The position numbers were made by a program, and so were the translations under genes. Of a stretch of 64,000 nt of DNA, positions 43,697-51,906 are shown piece by piece. The DNA is from Janthinobacterium psychrotolerans. GTDB lineage: Bacteria > Pseudomonadota > Gammaproteobacteria > Burkholderiales > Burkholderiaceae_D. The stretch is from assembly GCF_001677885.1 (NCBI RefSeq), contig NZ_LOCQ01000044.1, forward strand, positions 35,883 to 99,882. The letters are read 5' to 3'. Position 1 is the first letter of the stretch; each line of letters starts with the position of its first letter. The notes under the pieces are model-generated. The model was given only the letters and a program-made list of their open reading frames with translations. It did no database searches and had not been told where the DNA came from.

Positions 43697-45076
43697 TTAC
43701 TCATGGTCGCGCAGCTTGTTGAACGCTTCGTCGATGCGCTCGACGGCGATCACCTTGATCCCCTCGATCGCCTGCTTGGGCAAATTCGATTTCGGGATCA
43801 TGGCCAGGGTAAAGCCCAGCTTGGCCGCTTCACGCAGGCGTTCCTGCCCACGCGGCGCCGGGCGGATTTCACCGGCCAGCCCCACTTCGCCAAAGACCAC
43901 CAGGCCGCGCGGCAAGGGCTTGTTGCGCATCGATGAATTAATCGCCAGCAAGACAGCCAGGTCGGCCGCCGGCTCGGTGATCTTCACGCCGCCGACCGCG
44001 TTGATGAACACGTCCTGGTCAAACGCGGCGATGCCGGCATGGCGGTGCGCCACCGCCAGCAGCATGGCCAGGCGGTTCTGTTCCAGGCCGACCGACAGCC
44101 GGCGCGCGTTCGGCAAATGGCTGGTATCGACCAGTGCCTGGATTTCCACCAGCAGGGGCCGCGTGCCTTCCTGCGTTACCATCACGCACGAGCCCGGCAC
44201 TTGGTTGTCGTGCTGCGACAGGAACAGGGCCGACGGATTCGACACACCCTTCAGGCCTTTTTCGGTCATGGCGAACACGCCCAGCTCATTGACGGCGCCG
44301 AAACGGTTCTTGATGGCGCGCACCAGGCGAAAACTGGAATGGGCGTCACCCTCGAAATACAGCACCGTGTCGACGATGTGCTCGAGCACACGCGGGCCGG
44401 CCAGCGCGCCCTCTTTGGTCACGTGGCCAACCAGGATGATGGTCACGCCAGTCTGCTTGGCCGCGCGCGTGAGCTGCGCCGCGCATTCGCGCACCTGCGC
44501 CACCGAACCTGGCGCCGAGCTGAGCGCATCGGAATACACGGTCTGGATCGAGTCGATCACCACCACTTCCGGCTTGAGGTCATTCAGGGTGGCGAGGATT
44601 TTTTCCAGCTGGATCTCGGCCTGCAATTTCAGTTCCTTGGCGTCGATCACCAGTCGCTTGGCGCGCAAGGCGATCTGCGCGCCCGATTCCTCGCCACTGA
44701 CATACAGCACGCGCTTGTGGTGCGACATATTGGCCAGCGCCTGCAACAGCAGGGTTGACTTGCCGATGCCGGGGTCGCCGCCGATCAGCACCACGCCGCC
44801 GGCCACCATGCCGCCGCCGAGCACGCGGTCGAACTCCTCGATGCCAGTGCCGAAACGCGGCACGTCGATGGCCTCGATATCGTCGAGCGACAGCACCGGC
44901 GCCGTCTGCGCCAGCGACATATGCTGCGGATTGGAATAGCGGTTGTTGCCGGGCGCGGCATCGGCCACCGTCTCGACCATGGTGTTCCATTGGTTGCAGG
45001 AGGTGCACTGCCCCATCCATTTATTGCTGATCGCGCCGCAATCGCTGCAGGTGTAATTGGTTTTGGCTTTGGCCAT
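43697..45076 (-). CDS. radA: DNA repair protein RadA
   Basis: A 459-residue RecA-like ATPase that helps process recombination branches. It has the N-terminal C4 zinc finger (CSDCGAISNKWMGQCTSC), Walker A GGDPGIGKST, the RadA-specific KNRFG motif (KNRFGAVNELGVFAM) and a C-terminal Lon-like domain. All catalytic motifs are intact. The ATG at 45074-45076 begins the usual MAKAKTNYTC; the open frame beyond was rejected. It is divergent from the lplT-like gene. Confidence 0.96.
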   Translation of the reverse strand: MAKAKTNYTCSDCGAISNKWMGQCTSCNQWNTMVETVADAAPGNNRYSNPQHMSLAQTAPVLSLDDIEAIDVPRFGTGIEEFDRVLGGGMVAGGVVLIGGDPGIGKSTLLLQALANMSHHKRVLYVSGEESGAQIALRAKRLVIDAKELKLQAEIQLEKILATLNDLKPEVVVIDSIQTVYSDALSSAPGSVAQVRECAAQLTRAAKQTGVTIILVGHVTKEGALAGPRVLEHIVDTVLYFEGDAHSSFRLVRAIKNRFGAVNELGVFAMTEKGLKGVSNPSALFLSQHDNQVPGSCVMVTQEGTRPLLVEIQALVDTSHLPNARRLSVGLEQNRLAMLLAVAHRHAGIAAFDQDVFINAVGGVKITEPAADLAVLLAINSSMRNKPLPRGLVVFGEVGLAGEIRPAPRGQERLREAAKLGFTLAMIPKSNLPKQAIEGIKVIAVERIDEAFNKLRDHE

Positions 45077-45347
45077 GGAAGAGTCCGATTTAAAATAACT
45101 GGTTATATATACAGTATATACAATCGCCGCGGCGCCGTCACGCGAGATTCGGTACCGAGCAAACGATCGGAAATATCGCGTTGTGCTCGCCGCCATTTAT
45201 AAAATGTTCATGAATATAAACATTTTTACTATGGCAAAGATTTAATGAAGTCTTAAGCAATTCGCGTAGAACGGGCCCTGCCAAACTTGGGGGTTGCCGT
45301 TTTTTCGTGGTATAAAGCAAGCCAGATATGATTTCAGGCAACCCAGA

Positions 45348-46610
45348 ATGAATCGTGGTTTTTATACCATCATGGCAGCGCAGTTCTTTTCGTCGCTGGC
45401 TGATAACGCCCTCTTTTTTGTCGCCGTCGATTTATTGGTGTCCATGAAATCCCCGGCGTGGATCACGCCACTGCTCAAACTGTCGTTCGTGCTGTTCTAT
45501 GTATTGCTGGCCGCCTTTGTCGGCGCCTTCGCCGATTCCCTGCCCAAGGGCAAGGTCATGTTCATCGCCAACATGGTCAAGATCTTCGGCTGCGCCCTCG
45601 TCTTCTTCCATGTGCACCCGCTGCTGGCCTACGCCGTGGTCGGTTTTGGCGCCGCCGTGTATTCGCCGGCCAAGTACGGCATCCTGACCGAATTGCTGCC
45701 GCCGGAAAAACTGGTGGCCGCCAATGGCTGGATCGAAGGCCTGACCGTTTCCTCCATCATTCTCGGCACCGTCATGGGCGGCGCCCTGGTCAGCGGCCAT
45801 GTGTCGGACATGCTGCTGTCGTTCGACTTCCCGCTGATCGACACCGGCATTACCAGCAAGACCGAAGCGGCGTTGTGCGTGGTGGTCGGCATTTATATTC
45901 TGGCGACACTGGCCAACCTGAAAATCCCGGACACCGGCTGCAAGTACGCCCACCAGGAACGCAATCCTGTCAAACTGATTACCGATTTTGCCAATTGCTA
46001 CAGCATCCTGTGGAAAGACAAGCTGGGCCAGATCACGCTGGCAGTAACGACGCTGTTCTGGGGCGCCGGCGCCACCTTGCAGCTGATCGTGCTGGAATGG
46101 GCCAAGCAGTCGCTGAACATGCCTTTCGACAAGGCGACCAGCCTGGTCGGCGTGGTCGCCATCGGTGTGGCCGCCGGCGCCATCCTGTCGGCACGCTTCA
46201 TTCCACTACGCAAGTCGCTGACCGTAATTCCGCTGGGCATCGCCATGGGCGTGATCGTCATGATGATGACGCAAGTGCATTCGGTATGGGTCGCCTACCC
46301 GCTGCTGGTACTGATCGGTGCGCTGTCGGGCTTTTTCGTGGTGCCGATGAATGCGCTGCTGCAGCACCGCGGCCACGTGCTGATGAGCGCGGGCCACTCG
46401 ATCGCGGTGCAGAATTTCAATGAAAACCTGTCGATTCTCACCATGCTGGCCGTGTATTCGATCATGATCCGCTTACACCTGCCGCTGAACATCATCATCA
46501 CGGTATTCGGCCTGTTTGTGGCGGGCACCATGTACATGATCATGCGCAAGCACAAGCTGAACCAGGCCGAGCATGACAATCTGTCGCTGATTGGCGAGCA
46601 GAAGCATTAA
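45348..46610 (+). CDS. lplT: Lysophospholipid transporter LplT-like MFS protein
   Basis: A 420-residue, 12-span major facilitator. It begins MNRGFYTIMAAQFFSSLADN, the conserved LplT start, and has GAFADSLPKGKVMF (motif A) and VYSPAKYGILTELLPPEKLV. LplT flips lysophosphatidylethanolamine into the inner leaflet for reacylation by Aas. No aas gene lies alongside here. The start at ATG 45348 excludes an 18-residue upstream extension. Its stop is 9 bases from the convergent DUF1853 gene. Confidence 0.85.
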   Translation: MNRGFYTIMAAQFFSSLADNALFFVAVDLLVSMKSPAWITPLLKLSFVLFYVLLAAFVGAFADSLPKGKVMFIANMVKIFGCALVFFHVHPLLAYAVVGFGAAVYSPAKYGILTELLPPEKLVAANGWIEGLTVSSIILGTVMGGALVSGHVSDMLLSFDFPLIDTGITSKTEAALCVVVGIYILATLANLKIPDTGCKYAHQERNPVKLITDFANCYSILWKDKLGQITLAVTTLFWGAGATLQLIVLEWAKQSLNMPFDKATSLVGVVAIGVAAGAILSARFIPLRKSLTVIPLGIAMGVIVMMMTQVHSVWVAYPLLVLIGALSGFFVVPMNALLQHRGHVLMSAGHSIAVQNFNENLSILTMLAVYSIMIRLHLPLNIIITVFGLFVAGTMYMIMRKHKLNQAEHDNLSLIGEQKH

Positions 46611-46619
46611 CTGATTACA

Positions 46620-47555
46620 TCAGGCCGGTAGTTTCCCCAGCTGCCGCCGCTCGGCCGCCTGGCGTTGCCAGTCATCGGGCACCACAAAGCCACGCGCCGT
46701 TTCCACTTCCCAGCCATCAATATGCTCGACGGCGGCCACCAGCACCGGCTGCGCCGCATCGGCCAGCCTGGCCGGCAAGCGGGCCGCATCGACGACTTCC
46801 GCGTCCTGTCCCTTGAATGGCGCCAGCCACTGCAGTTTCGGCAGGATCACATAGCGCCCGCCCTGCACTTGCGCCGCCGTGCACCAGAAACCGTGATTGT
46901 GATCGTGGAAAATGCCGTCCAGCTGCCGCACCTCGCCATGCTCGTGAAACAGCCAGCCCTTGACCAGCGCCTGGGCACGATCCACGCGCTGCGACAGTAG
47001 CGACATTGCGGCCGGATGCGCGGACAGCGCCAGTTGCTTGCCGAGTATCTTGCGCATCTTGAGACCGAGCGTGTCGGCCAGGTTGGGGCCGATCAGATGA
47101 TGAAACACGCCCGCGTCCGGCGCGCCTTCGAGCAGATAGAACTTGGTGGCAAATTCCCAGTGCAGCAGTTGACCATCCTGTTTGAGCAGGAAGTCGAACT
47201 CGCCCACCGTGTCGTTGCGGTTGACCTGCACCTGCAGGCCGTGAGCGTGCAGCAGGCCATGCTGTTCGAAATAAAAAGCCATCAGCTTTTCGGCGTACAG
47301 GCCCAGGCGCGAATAGAATTTGTTGCCCAGCGCGGCATCGAGCGGCGCCGGGTCCTCCTGCAGCGCGTTTAGCCAGGCGGCAACCTCGCTGGTGACCGGG
47401 CCCAAGGTGGCGATTTGCCCGTGCCAGTGCACACTGGCCGGATCGAGCAGGTCGGGCGCGTCGAGCAGCCAGGCCAGCGCGCGCACATGGGGCCGCGTCA
47501 GATGGCCCCAGCGGTGCTCGAAGCGCCGCTGGTAGTGGTCAAGCTCGGGCGGCAT
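46620..47555 (-). CDS. DUF1853 family protein
   Basis: A 311-residue soluble protein. RPHVRALAWLLDAPDLL at the start, GLYAEKLMAFYFEQHGLL, and the nuclease-like NDTVGEFDFLLKQDGQLLHW followed by EFATKFYLL are the hallmarks of DUF1853; the last two look like the E-x-D-x(n)-E-x-K core of PD-(D/E)XK nucleases. Function is unproven. The start (ATG 47553-47555) overlaps the end of the upstream UDG-like gene by 17 bases, so it belongs to the tsaB-rimI-UDG operon. Confidence 0.8.
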   Translation of the reverse strand: MPPELDHYQRRFEHRWGHLTRPHVRALAWLLDAPDLLDPASVHWHGQIATLGPVTSEVAAWLNALQEDPAPLDAALGNKFYSRLGLYAEKLMAFYFEQHGLLHAHGLQVQVNRNDTVGEFDFLLKQDGQLLHWEFATKFYLLEGAPDAGVFHHLIGPNLADTLGLKMRKILGKQLALSAHPAAMSLLSQRVDRAQALVKGWLFHEHGEVRQLDGIFHDHNHGFWCTAAQVQGGRYVILPKLQWLAPFKGQDAEVVDAARLPARLADAAQPVLVAAVEHIDGWEVETARGFVVPDDWQRQAAERRQLGKLPA

Positions 47556-48390
47556 GCGTGCTGGCCGCCAGGCACAGGTCGGCCCAGGCGCGCGCCTTGG
47601 CCTTGCCGGTCTCGTCCTGCAGCAGCATGTCCGGGTGGAAAGTGGCCACCACGGATGCACTACCCAGCTCGCGTACCTTGCCGCGCACCGGTTTTTCACC
47701 GGCAATGATGACTGCTGCCGCCATCTGCCCCAGGGTGACGATGGTGCGTGGCTGCAGCAGCGCCAGCTCACGATCGAAATACGGCCGGCAGGCGGCCGAT
47801 TCGGCGTCGGTCGGCAGGCGCTCCTGGCCGCTGTCATCGAGCGGACGGCATTTTAAAAGATGCGTGATGTAGACATTCTTGCCGGCGTCCAACTGCATGG
47901 CCTTGAACATATTGTCCAGCAACAGCCCCTGCTCGCCGCCCAGCGCACGTCCTTCGCGTTCCTCGCCGCGCGACGGGCTGCTGGCGACCATCAGCCACTC
48001 GGCCTGACGGTCGCCGCGGCCCATGACCACGCCCTTGCGCGTCTTGCACAAATCGCAGCGCGTGCATTTGGCCACGGCGGCGGACAAGGCATCCCAGTCC
48101 ATGGCGGCAATTTCCGCGTCGGTGACCGGTGTGACGGGCTTGGGTGCCGGTGCATCGTCGAACCAGGCGGTGGAGCTGTCTTCGGCCAGCACAGCCGGCT
48201 CGGACACCGGCTCGACCATCACCACTGGCGGCGCAATCTCGGCCACCGGTTCGGGTTCGGGTCCGGGGTCTGCAATCGCCAACGGGGCTTCAATCACTAT
48301 CTCGTCGACCACTGCCGTCGCCGCGCCCTGGCGCAAGCGCCACAAGGGGCCGACGCCCATTTCATCGAGAAAGACGGCGCTGCGGCTCAT
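47539..48390 (-). CDS. Uracil-DNA glycosylase family 4-like protein with altered active site
   Basis: A 283-residue protein with an acidic Pro/Ala-rich N-terminal extension of about 100 residues followed by a UDG domain. The four Fe-S cysteines are kept (CTRC near 110, then KCRP and ACRP). The uracil-binding motif A, normally GEAPG, reads ASSPSRGEEREG here, and motif B reads TFHPDMLL instead of a YHP-S/A-type sequence. Glycosylase activity is therefore uncertain. It is the third gene of the minus-strand operon after tsaB and rimI and overlaps both neighbours slightly. Confidence 0.82.
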   Translation of the reverse strand: MSRSAVFLDEMGVGPLWRLRQGAATAVVDEIVIEAPLAIADPGPEPEPVAEIAPPVVMVEPVSEPAVLAEDSSTAWFDDAPAPKPVTPVTDAEIAAMDWDALSAAVAKCTRCDLCKTRKGVVMGRGDRQAEWLMVASSPSRGEEREGRALGGEQGLLLDNMFKAMQLDAGKNVYITHLLKCRPLDDSGQERLPTDAESAACRPYFDRELALLQPRTIVTLGQMAAAVIIAGEKPVRGKVRELGSASVVATFHPDMLLQDETGKAKARAWADLCLAASTHAARA

Positions 48391-48863
48391 AAGGCATGAC
48401 GCATGACGATGGCGTCCTCGCGTTGACCATTGCTGGCCGGGTAATAGCCCTTGCGCCGGCCGATCTGTTCAAAACCGTAGCGCCGGTAAATATCGAGCGC
48501 GCGCGTGTTCGACGGGCGCACTTCCAGCAGCATCGAGACCATGCCCTGCTGGCGCGCGCAATGGCACGCCTGGTCGAGCAGGAAGCGGCCCAGGCCCTGG
48601 CCCTGGATGGCGCCGTCGACGGCGACGTTCAGCAGATGCGCCTCGTCAACCACCAGCATCAGCAAAAAATAACCGAGCAAGGCGCCGTCCGGGTCGCGCA
48701 GCACCCGGGCCGGGTAATCGCTGTTGAGCGAATCGACAAAATTGCCGTGCGTCCAGGGGTGCGGGTAGACGCGCTGCTCCAATGCCGCCACTTCCGGCAG
48801 GTCGCTTGCCAGCATGGGCCGGTAATCGAGGCGCAACAAGTCGCGCTGGCCGGCCTGCATCAT
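48387..48863 (-). CDS. rimI: Ribosomal protein S18-alanine N-acetyltransferase RimI
   Basis: A 158-residue GNAT-fold enzyme that acetylates the N-terminal Ala of ribosomal protein S18. It has the acetyl-CoA loop VDGAIQGQGLGRFLLDQAC (Q-x-x-G-x-G/A) and EVRPSNTRALDIYRRYGFEQ, typical of RimI. The ATG at 48861-48863 overlaps the tsaB stop (ATGA); a second ATG follows directly. The tsaB-rimI pair is conserved in many bacteria. Its 3' end overlaps the next gene's start by four bases. Confidence 0.92.
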   Translation of the reverse strand: MMQAGQRDLLRLDYRPMLASDLPEVAALEQRVYPHPWTHGNFVDSLNSDYPARVLRDPDGALLGYFLLMLVVDEAHLLNVAVDGAIQGQGLGRFLLDQACHCARQQGMVSMLLEVRPSNTRALDIYRRYGFEQIGRRKGYYPASNGQREDAIVMRHAL

Positions 48864-49573
48864 GGCGCCGCCCCGGCAGCCGCTTTCTCCTGCTGCATCA
48901 CCAGCCGCTCGGCGCTGGTATAGGCGATCTTGTTGCGCAGATACAGCGGCTGCGCCTCGGCGGCGCTCACGAAATGACCAGCGGCAAAGGCGACCCGCGC
49001 CAGCCGGGCAATGTGCTCGGCATGCGGCATGATGGCGGCATCGGCGCCAGCGGCGCAGGGCAAGCCGGCCAGCGCCTCGGCATAGGCGGCAAAGCCATTG
49101 CCGCAAGCCATCACCTCGCCCTGGGGCGCCACGCCGGCTGGCGCGCTCAAGGCTGGCGGCAACACGATTTTCACGCCATCAGTCACATCATATTGTGCCC
49201 AATACACTTCGCCCATGCGCGCGTCGAGCACGGCCAGCACCTGCTGCGCGCCATGCGCTTGCTGGCACGCCAGGGCCATGGCGTCGAGCGTCACCACCGG
49301 CACCACCGGCAATCTGGCGCCAAAGGCCAGGCCCTGGGCGATGCCGCAGGCCGTGCGCACGCCCGTAAACGAGCCGGGGCCGGAACCGTAGGCGATGGCG
49401 TCGCAGTCGGCCAGGGCCACGCCGGCTTCGGCCAGCAATTCCTGCACCATCGGCAAGATCGACAGGGAGTGGGTACGCACGCCCGACGAGGAGCGCGACA
49501 GCACGACATCGCCGCGCAGCAAGGCGCACGATGCGAGTTCGGAAGAAGTTTCAAGGGCAAGTATGGTAGACAT
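48860..49573 (-). CDS. tsaB: tRNA threonylcarbamoyladenosine biosynthesis protein TsaB
   Basis: A 237-residue ASKHA-fold protein that partners TsaD in making the t6A modification of tRNA. It shows ILALETSSELASCALL at the start, GSGPGSFTGVRTACGIAQGL, and a C-terminal region typical of TsaB (EPLYLRNK-like QPLYLRNKIAY). The start is the ATG at 49571-49573; the longer frame to 49681 was rejected. First gene of a minus-strand operon with rimI, the UDG-like gene and DUF1853. Confidence 0.94.
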   Translation of the reverse strand: MSTILALETSSELASCALLRGDVVLSRSSSGVRTHSLSILPMVQELLAEAGVALADCDAIAYGSGPGSFTGVRTACGIAQGLAFGARLPVVPVVTLDAMALACQQAHGAQQVLAVLDARMGEVYWAQYDVTDGVKIVLPPALSAPAGVAPQGEVMACGNGFAAYAEALAGLPCAAGADAAIMPHAEHIARLARVAFAAGHFVSAAEAQPLYLRNKIAYTSAERLVMQQEKAAAGAAP

Positions 49574-49720
49574 AAGGCGTATTTTACCCTGCCGCGCCAG
49601 CGCCCGGCATGCGCAACAGTCAGGGCAAGTCAGGGCGGCTATAATGGAATGCTTGACCGCTGTCATTTTCATACACAGCAAGCCGTCTACCTTATTTCCA
49701 CTCTTGCCCTGGTCCGCTCC

Positions 49721-50950
49721 GTGAATCCACTTCTTTCAAAACTGCAACCATATCCCTTTGAAAAGCTGCGCCAGCTGTTTGCCGGCGTGACCGTCAACCC
49801 TGATTACACGCCCATCAGCCTGGGCATGGGCGAACCGAAGCACCCGACCCCAGCCTTTATCGAGCAGGCGCTGGTCGACAATATCGCGGGCCTGGCCAGC
49901 TATCCGACCACCATCGGCTCGGAAGCCTTGCGCGGCGCGATTGCCGGCTGGCTGGCGCGCCGCTACGACATTCCGGCGCTCAACCCCGCCACGCAGATCC
50001 TGCCCGTCAACGGCTCGCGCGAAGCGCTGTTCGCGCTGGCGCAGACGGTGATCGACCCGGCAGCCGGCTCGCTGGTGATCAGCCCGAATCCGTTCTACCA
50101 GATCTACGAAGGGGCGGCCTACCTGGCTGGCGCCGAGCCGTATTTTGTCAATTCCGATCCGGCCCGCAACTTCGGCTGCGACTATGACAGCGTACCCGCC
50201 GCCGTCTGGGAAAAAGTCAAACTGCTGTTCCTGTGTTCGCCCGGCAATCCGACCGGCGCCGTGCTCACCCTGACCGACTGGGAACATCTGTTCGCCCTGT
50301 CCGAGCGTTACGACTTCGTGATCGCCGCCGACGAATGCTATTCCGAGATCTACCACGGCGACACGGCGCCGCTGGGCGCGCTGCAGGCGGCCCACATGCT
50401 GGGCCTGTCCAGCGTCGAGCGCCCGTATGCGCGGCTGGTGGTGTTTTCCAGCCTGTCGAAGCGCTCCAACGTGCCCGGCATGCGCTCGGGTTTTGTCGCC
50501 GGCGACGCCGAAGTATTGAAAAAATTCCTGCTTTACCGAACCTACCACGGCGGGGCCATGAGCCCTGCCGTGCAGGCGGCCTCGATCGCGGCCTGGAACG
50601 ACGAAACCCATGTCGAGGAAAATCGCGCAAAGTACCGCGCCAAGTTTGACGCCATCACCCCGCTGCTGCAAACGGTGATGGACGTGGCATTGCCCGATGC
50701 CGGCTTTTATCTGTGGGCCGACGTCAGCCGTACCGGCCTGTCCGACACCGCGTTCGCACAGCGCCTGTACGCCGAATATAATGTGACGGTATTGCCTGGC
50801 AGTTACCTCGCGCGCGACGCGCACGGCAGCAATCCGGGCCGCAACCGCATCCGCATGGCCCTGGTGGCCGAAACGGCCGAAGGGCTGGAAGCAGCGCAAC
50901 GCATAGTAAAATTCTGCCAGCAGCTTACCGCATCCGCAACAACCAACTGA
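49721..50950 (+). CDS. dapC: Succinyldiaminopimelate transaminase
   Basis: A 409-residue class I/II PLP aminotransferase that makes N-succinyl-diaminopimelate in lysine and peptidoglycan biosynthesis. It begins at GTG (49721) with VNPLLSKLQPYPFEKLRQLF, the conserved start of betaproteobacterial DapC. The PLP Lys is in SSLSKRSNVPGMRSGF, and the cofactor Asp in FVIAADECYSEIY. The open frame extends upstream into tsaB but has no better start. dapD follows 14 bases later. Confidence 0.92.
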   Translation: MNPLLSKLQPYPFEKLRQLFAGVTVNPDYTPISLGMGEPKHPTPAFIEQALVDNIAGLASYPTTIGSEALRGAIAGWLARRYDIPALNPATQILPVNGSREALFALAQTVIDPAAGSLVISPNPFYQIYEGAAYLAGAEPYFVNSDPARNFGCDYDSVPAAVWEKVKLLFLCSPGNPTGAVLTLTDWEHLFALSERYDFVIAADECYSEIYHGDTAPLGALQAAHMLGLSSVERPYARLVVFSSLSKRSNVPGMRSGFVAGDAEVLKKFLLYRTYHGGAMSPAVQAASIAAWNDETHVEENRAKYRAKFDAITPLLQTVMDVALPDAGFYLWADVSRTGLSDTAFAQRLYAEYNVTVLPGSYLARDAHGSNPGRNRIRMALVAETAEGLEAAQRIVKFCQQLTASATTN

Positions 50951-50964
50951 ACTGACTGAACATC

Positions 50965-51792
50965 ATGAGCCAACAACTGCAAACCATCATCGACCAGGCC
51001 TGGGAAAACCGTGCCGAGATCAATCCGCGCAATGGCGCCGCCGAACTGCGTGACGCCGTCGGCCACGTCATCAATGGCCTGGACAACGGCAGCATCCGCG
51101 TGGCCGAAAAAACCACCGGCGACTGGGTTGTCAACCAGTGGGTCAAGAAAGCCGTGCTGCTGTCGTTCCGCCTGGAAGACAATATCGTGCTGCCATCGGA
51201 CGGCACGATGCAGTTCTACGACAAGGTACCGACCAAGTTCGCCAACTACACCGCCGAAGACTTCGCCAAGGGCGGCTTCCGCGTGGTGCCGCCAGCCGTT
51301 GCCCGCCGCGGCAGCTTTATCGCCAAGAACGTGGTGCTGATGCCGTCCTACGTCAATATCGGCGCCTACGTCGATGAAGGCGCCATGGTTGACACCTGGG
51401 CCACCGTCGGCTCCTGCGCCCAGATCGGCAAGAACGTCCACCTGTCCGGCGGCGTCGGCATCGGCGGCGTGCTGGAGCCTATGCAAGCGAACCCGACCAT
51501 CATCGAAGACAACTGCTTTATCGGCGCCCGTTCGGAAATCGTCGAAGGCGTGATCGTCGAAGAAAACTCGGTCATCTCGATGGGCGTGTATATCGGCCAG
51601 TCGACCAAGATCTACGACCGCGCCACCGGCGAAGTGACCTACGGCCGCGTGCCGGCCGGTTCCGTCGTGGTGTCGGGCAACCTGCCGTCGGAAGACGGCA
51701 AGTACTCGCTGTACTGCGCCGTGATCGTCAAGCGCGTCGACGCGAAAACCCGCGCAAAAACAGGCATCAACGAATTGCTGCGCGGTATCTGA
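50965..51792 (+). CDS. dapD: Tetrahydrodipicolinate N-succinyltransferase
   Basis: A 275-residue left-handed beta-helix enzyme that adds succinyl from succinyl-CoA to tetrahydrodipicolinate. Hexapeptide repeats include [20 protein letters not shown] and [20 protein letters not shown], with the family's [20 protein letters not shown] upstream. Length and motifs match E. coli DapD (274 residues). It follows dapC and is closed by a strong terminator. Confidence 0.97.
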   Translation: MSQQLQTIIDQAWENRAEINPRNGAAELRDAVGHVINGLDNGSIRVAEKTTGDWVVNQWVKKAVLLSFRLEDNIVLPSDGTMQFYDKVPTKFANYTAEDFAKGGFRVVPPAVARRGSFIAKNVVLMPSYVNIGAYVDEGAMVDTWATVGSCAQIGKNVHLSGGVGIGGVLEPMQANPTIIEDNCFIGARSEIVEGVIVEENSVISMGVYIGQSTKIYDRATGEVTYGRVPAGSVVVSGNLPSEDGKYSLYCAVIVKRVDAKTRAKTGINELLRGI

Positions 51793-51827
51793 TGACGGCG
51801 CCGCAAGGCGCTTGAGTTGAATCGACC

Positions 51828-51853
51828 AAGTCCCGCCGCGCGCGGGACTTTTT
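51828..51853 (+). terminator. Rho-independent terminator after dapD
   Basis: Stem AAGTCCCGC / GCGGGACTT (51828-51836 with 51842-51850) closes on a five-base loop and is followed by T residues to 51853. It separates dapC-dapD from the monooxygenase gene. Confidence 0.88.
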
Positions 51854-51906
51854 CATGGCCGCGCGTTTTTACCGTGCTGTTGAAAAAGCTGTCCTATACT
51901 GGACAG

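Noticed and set aside
48782..49720. Upstream extension of dapC
   Set aside because: The open frame runs across tsaB and rimI on the other strand; the GTG at 49721 gives the conserved DapC start.
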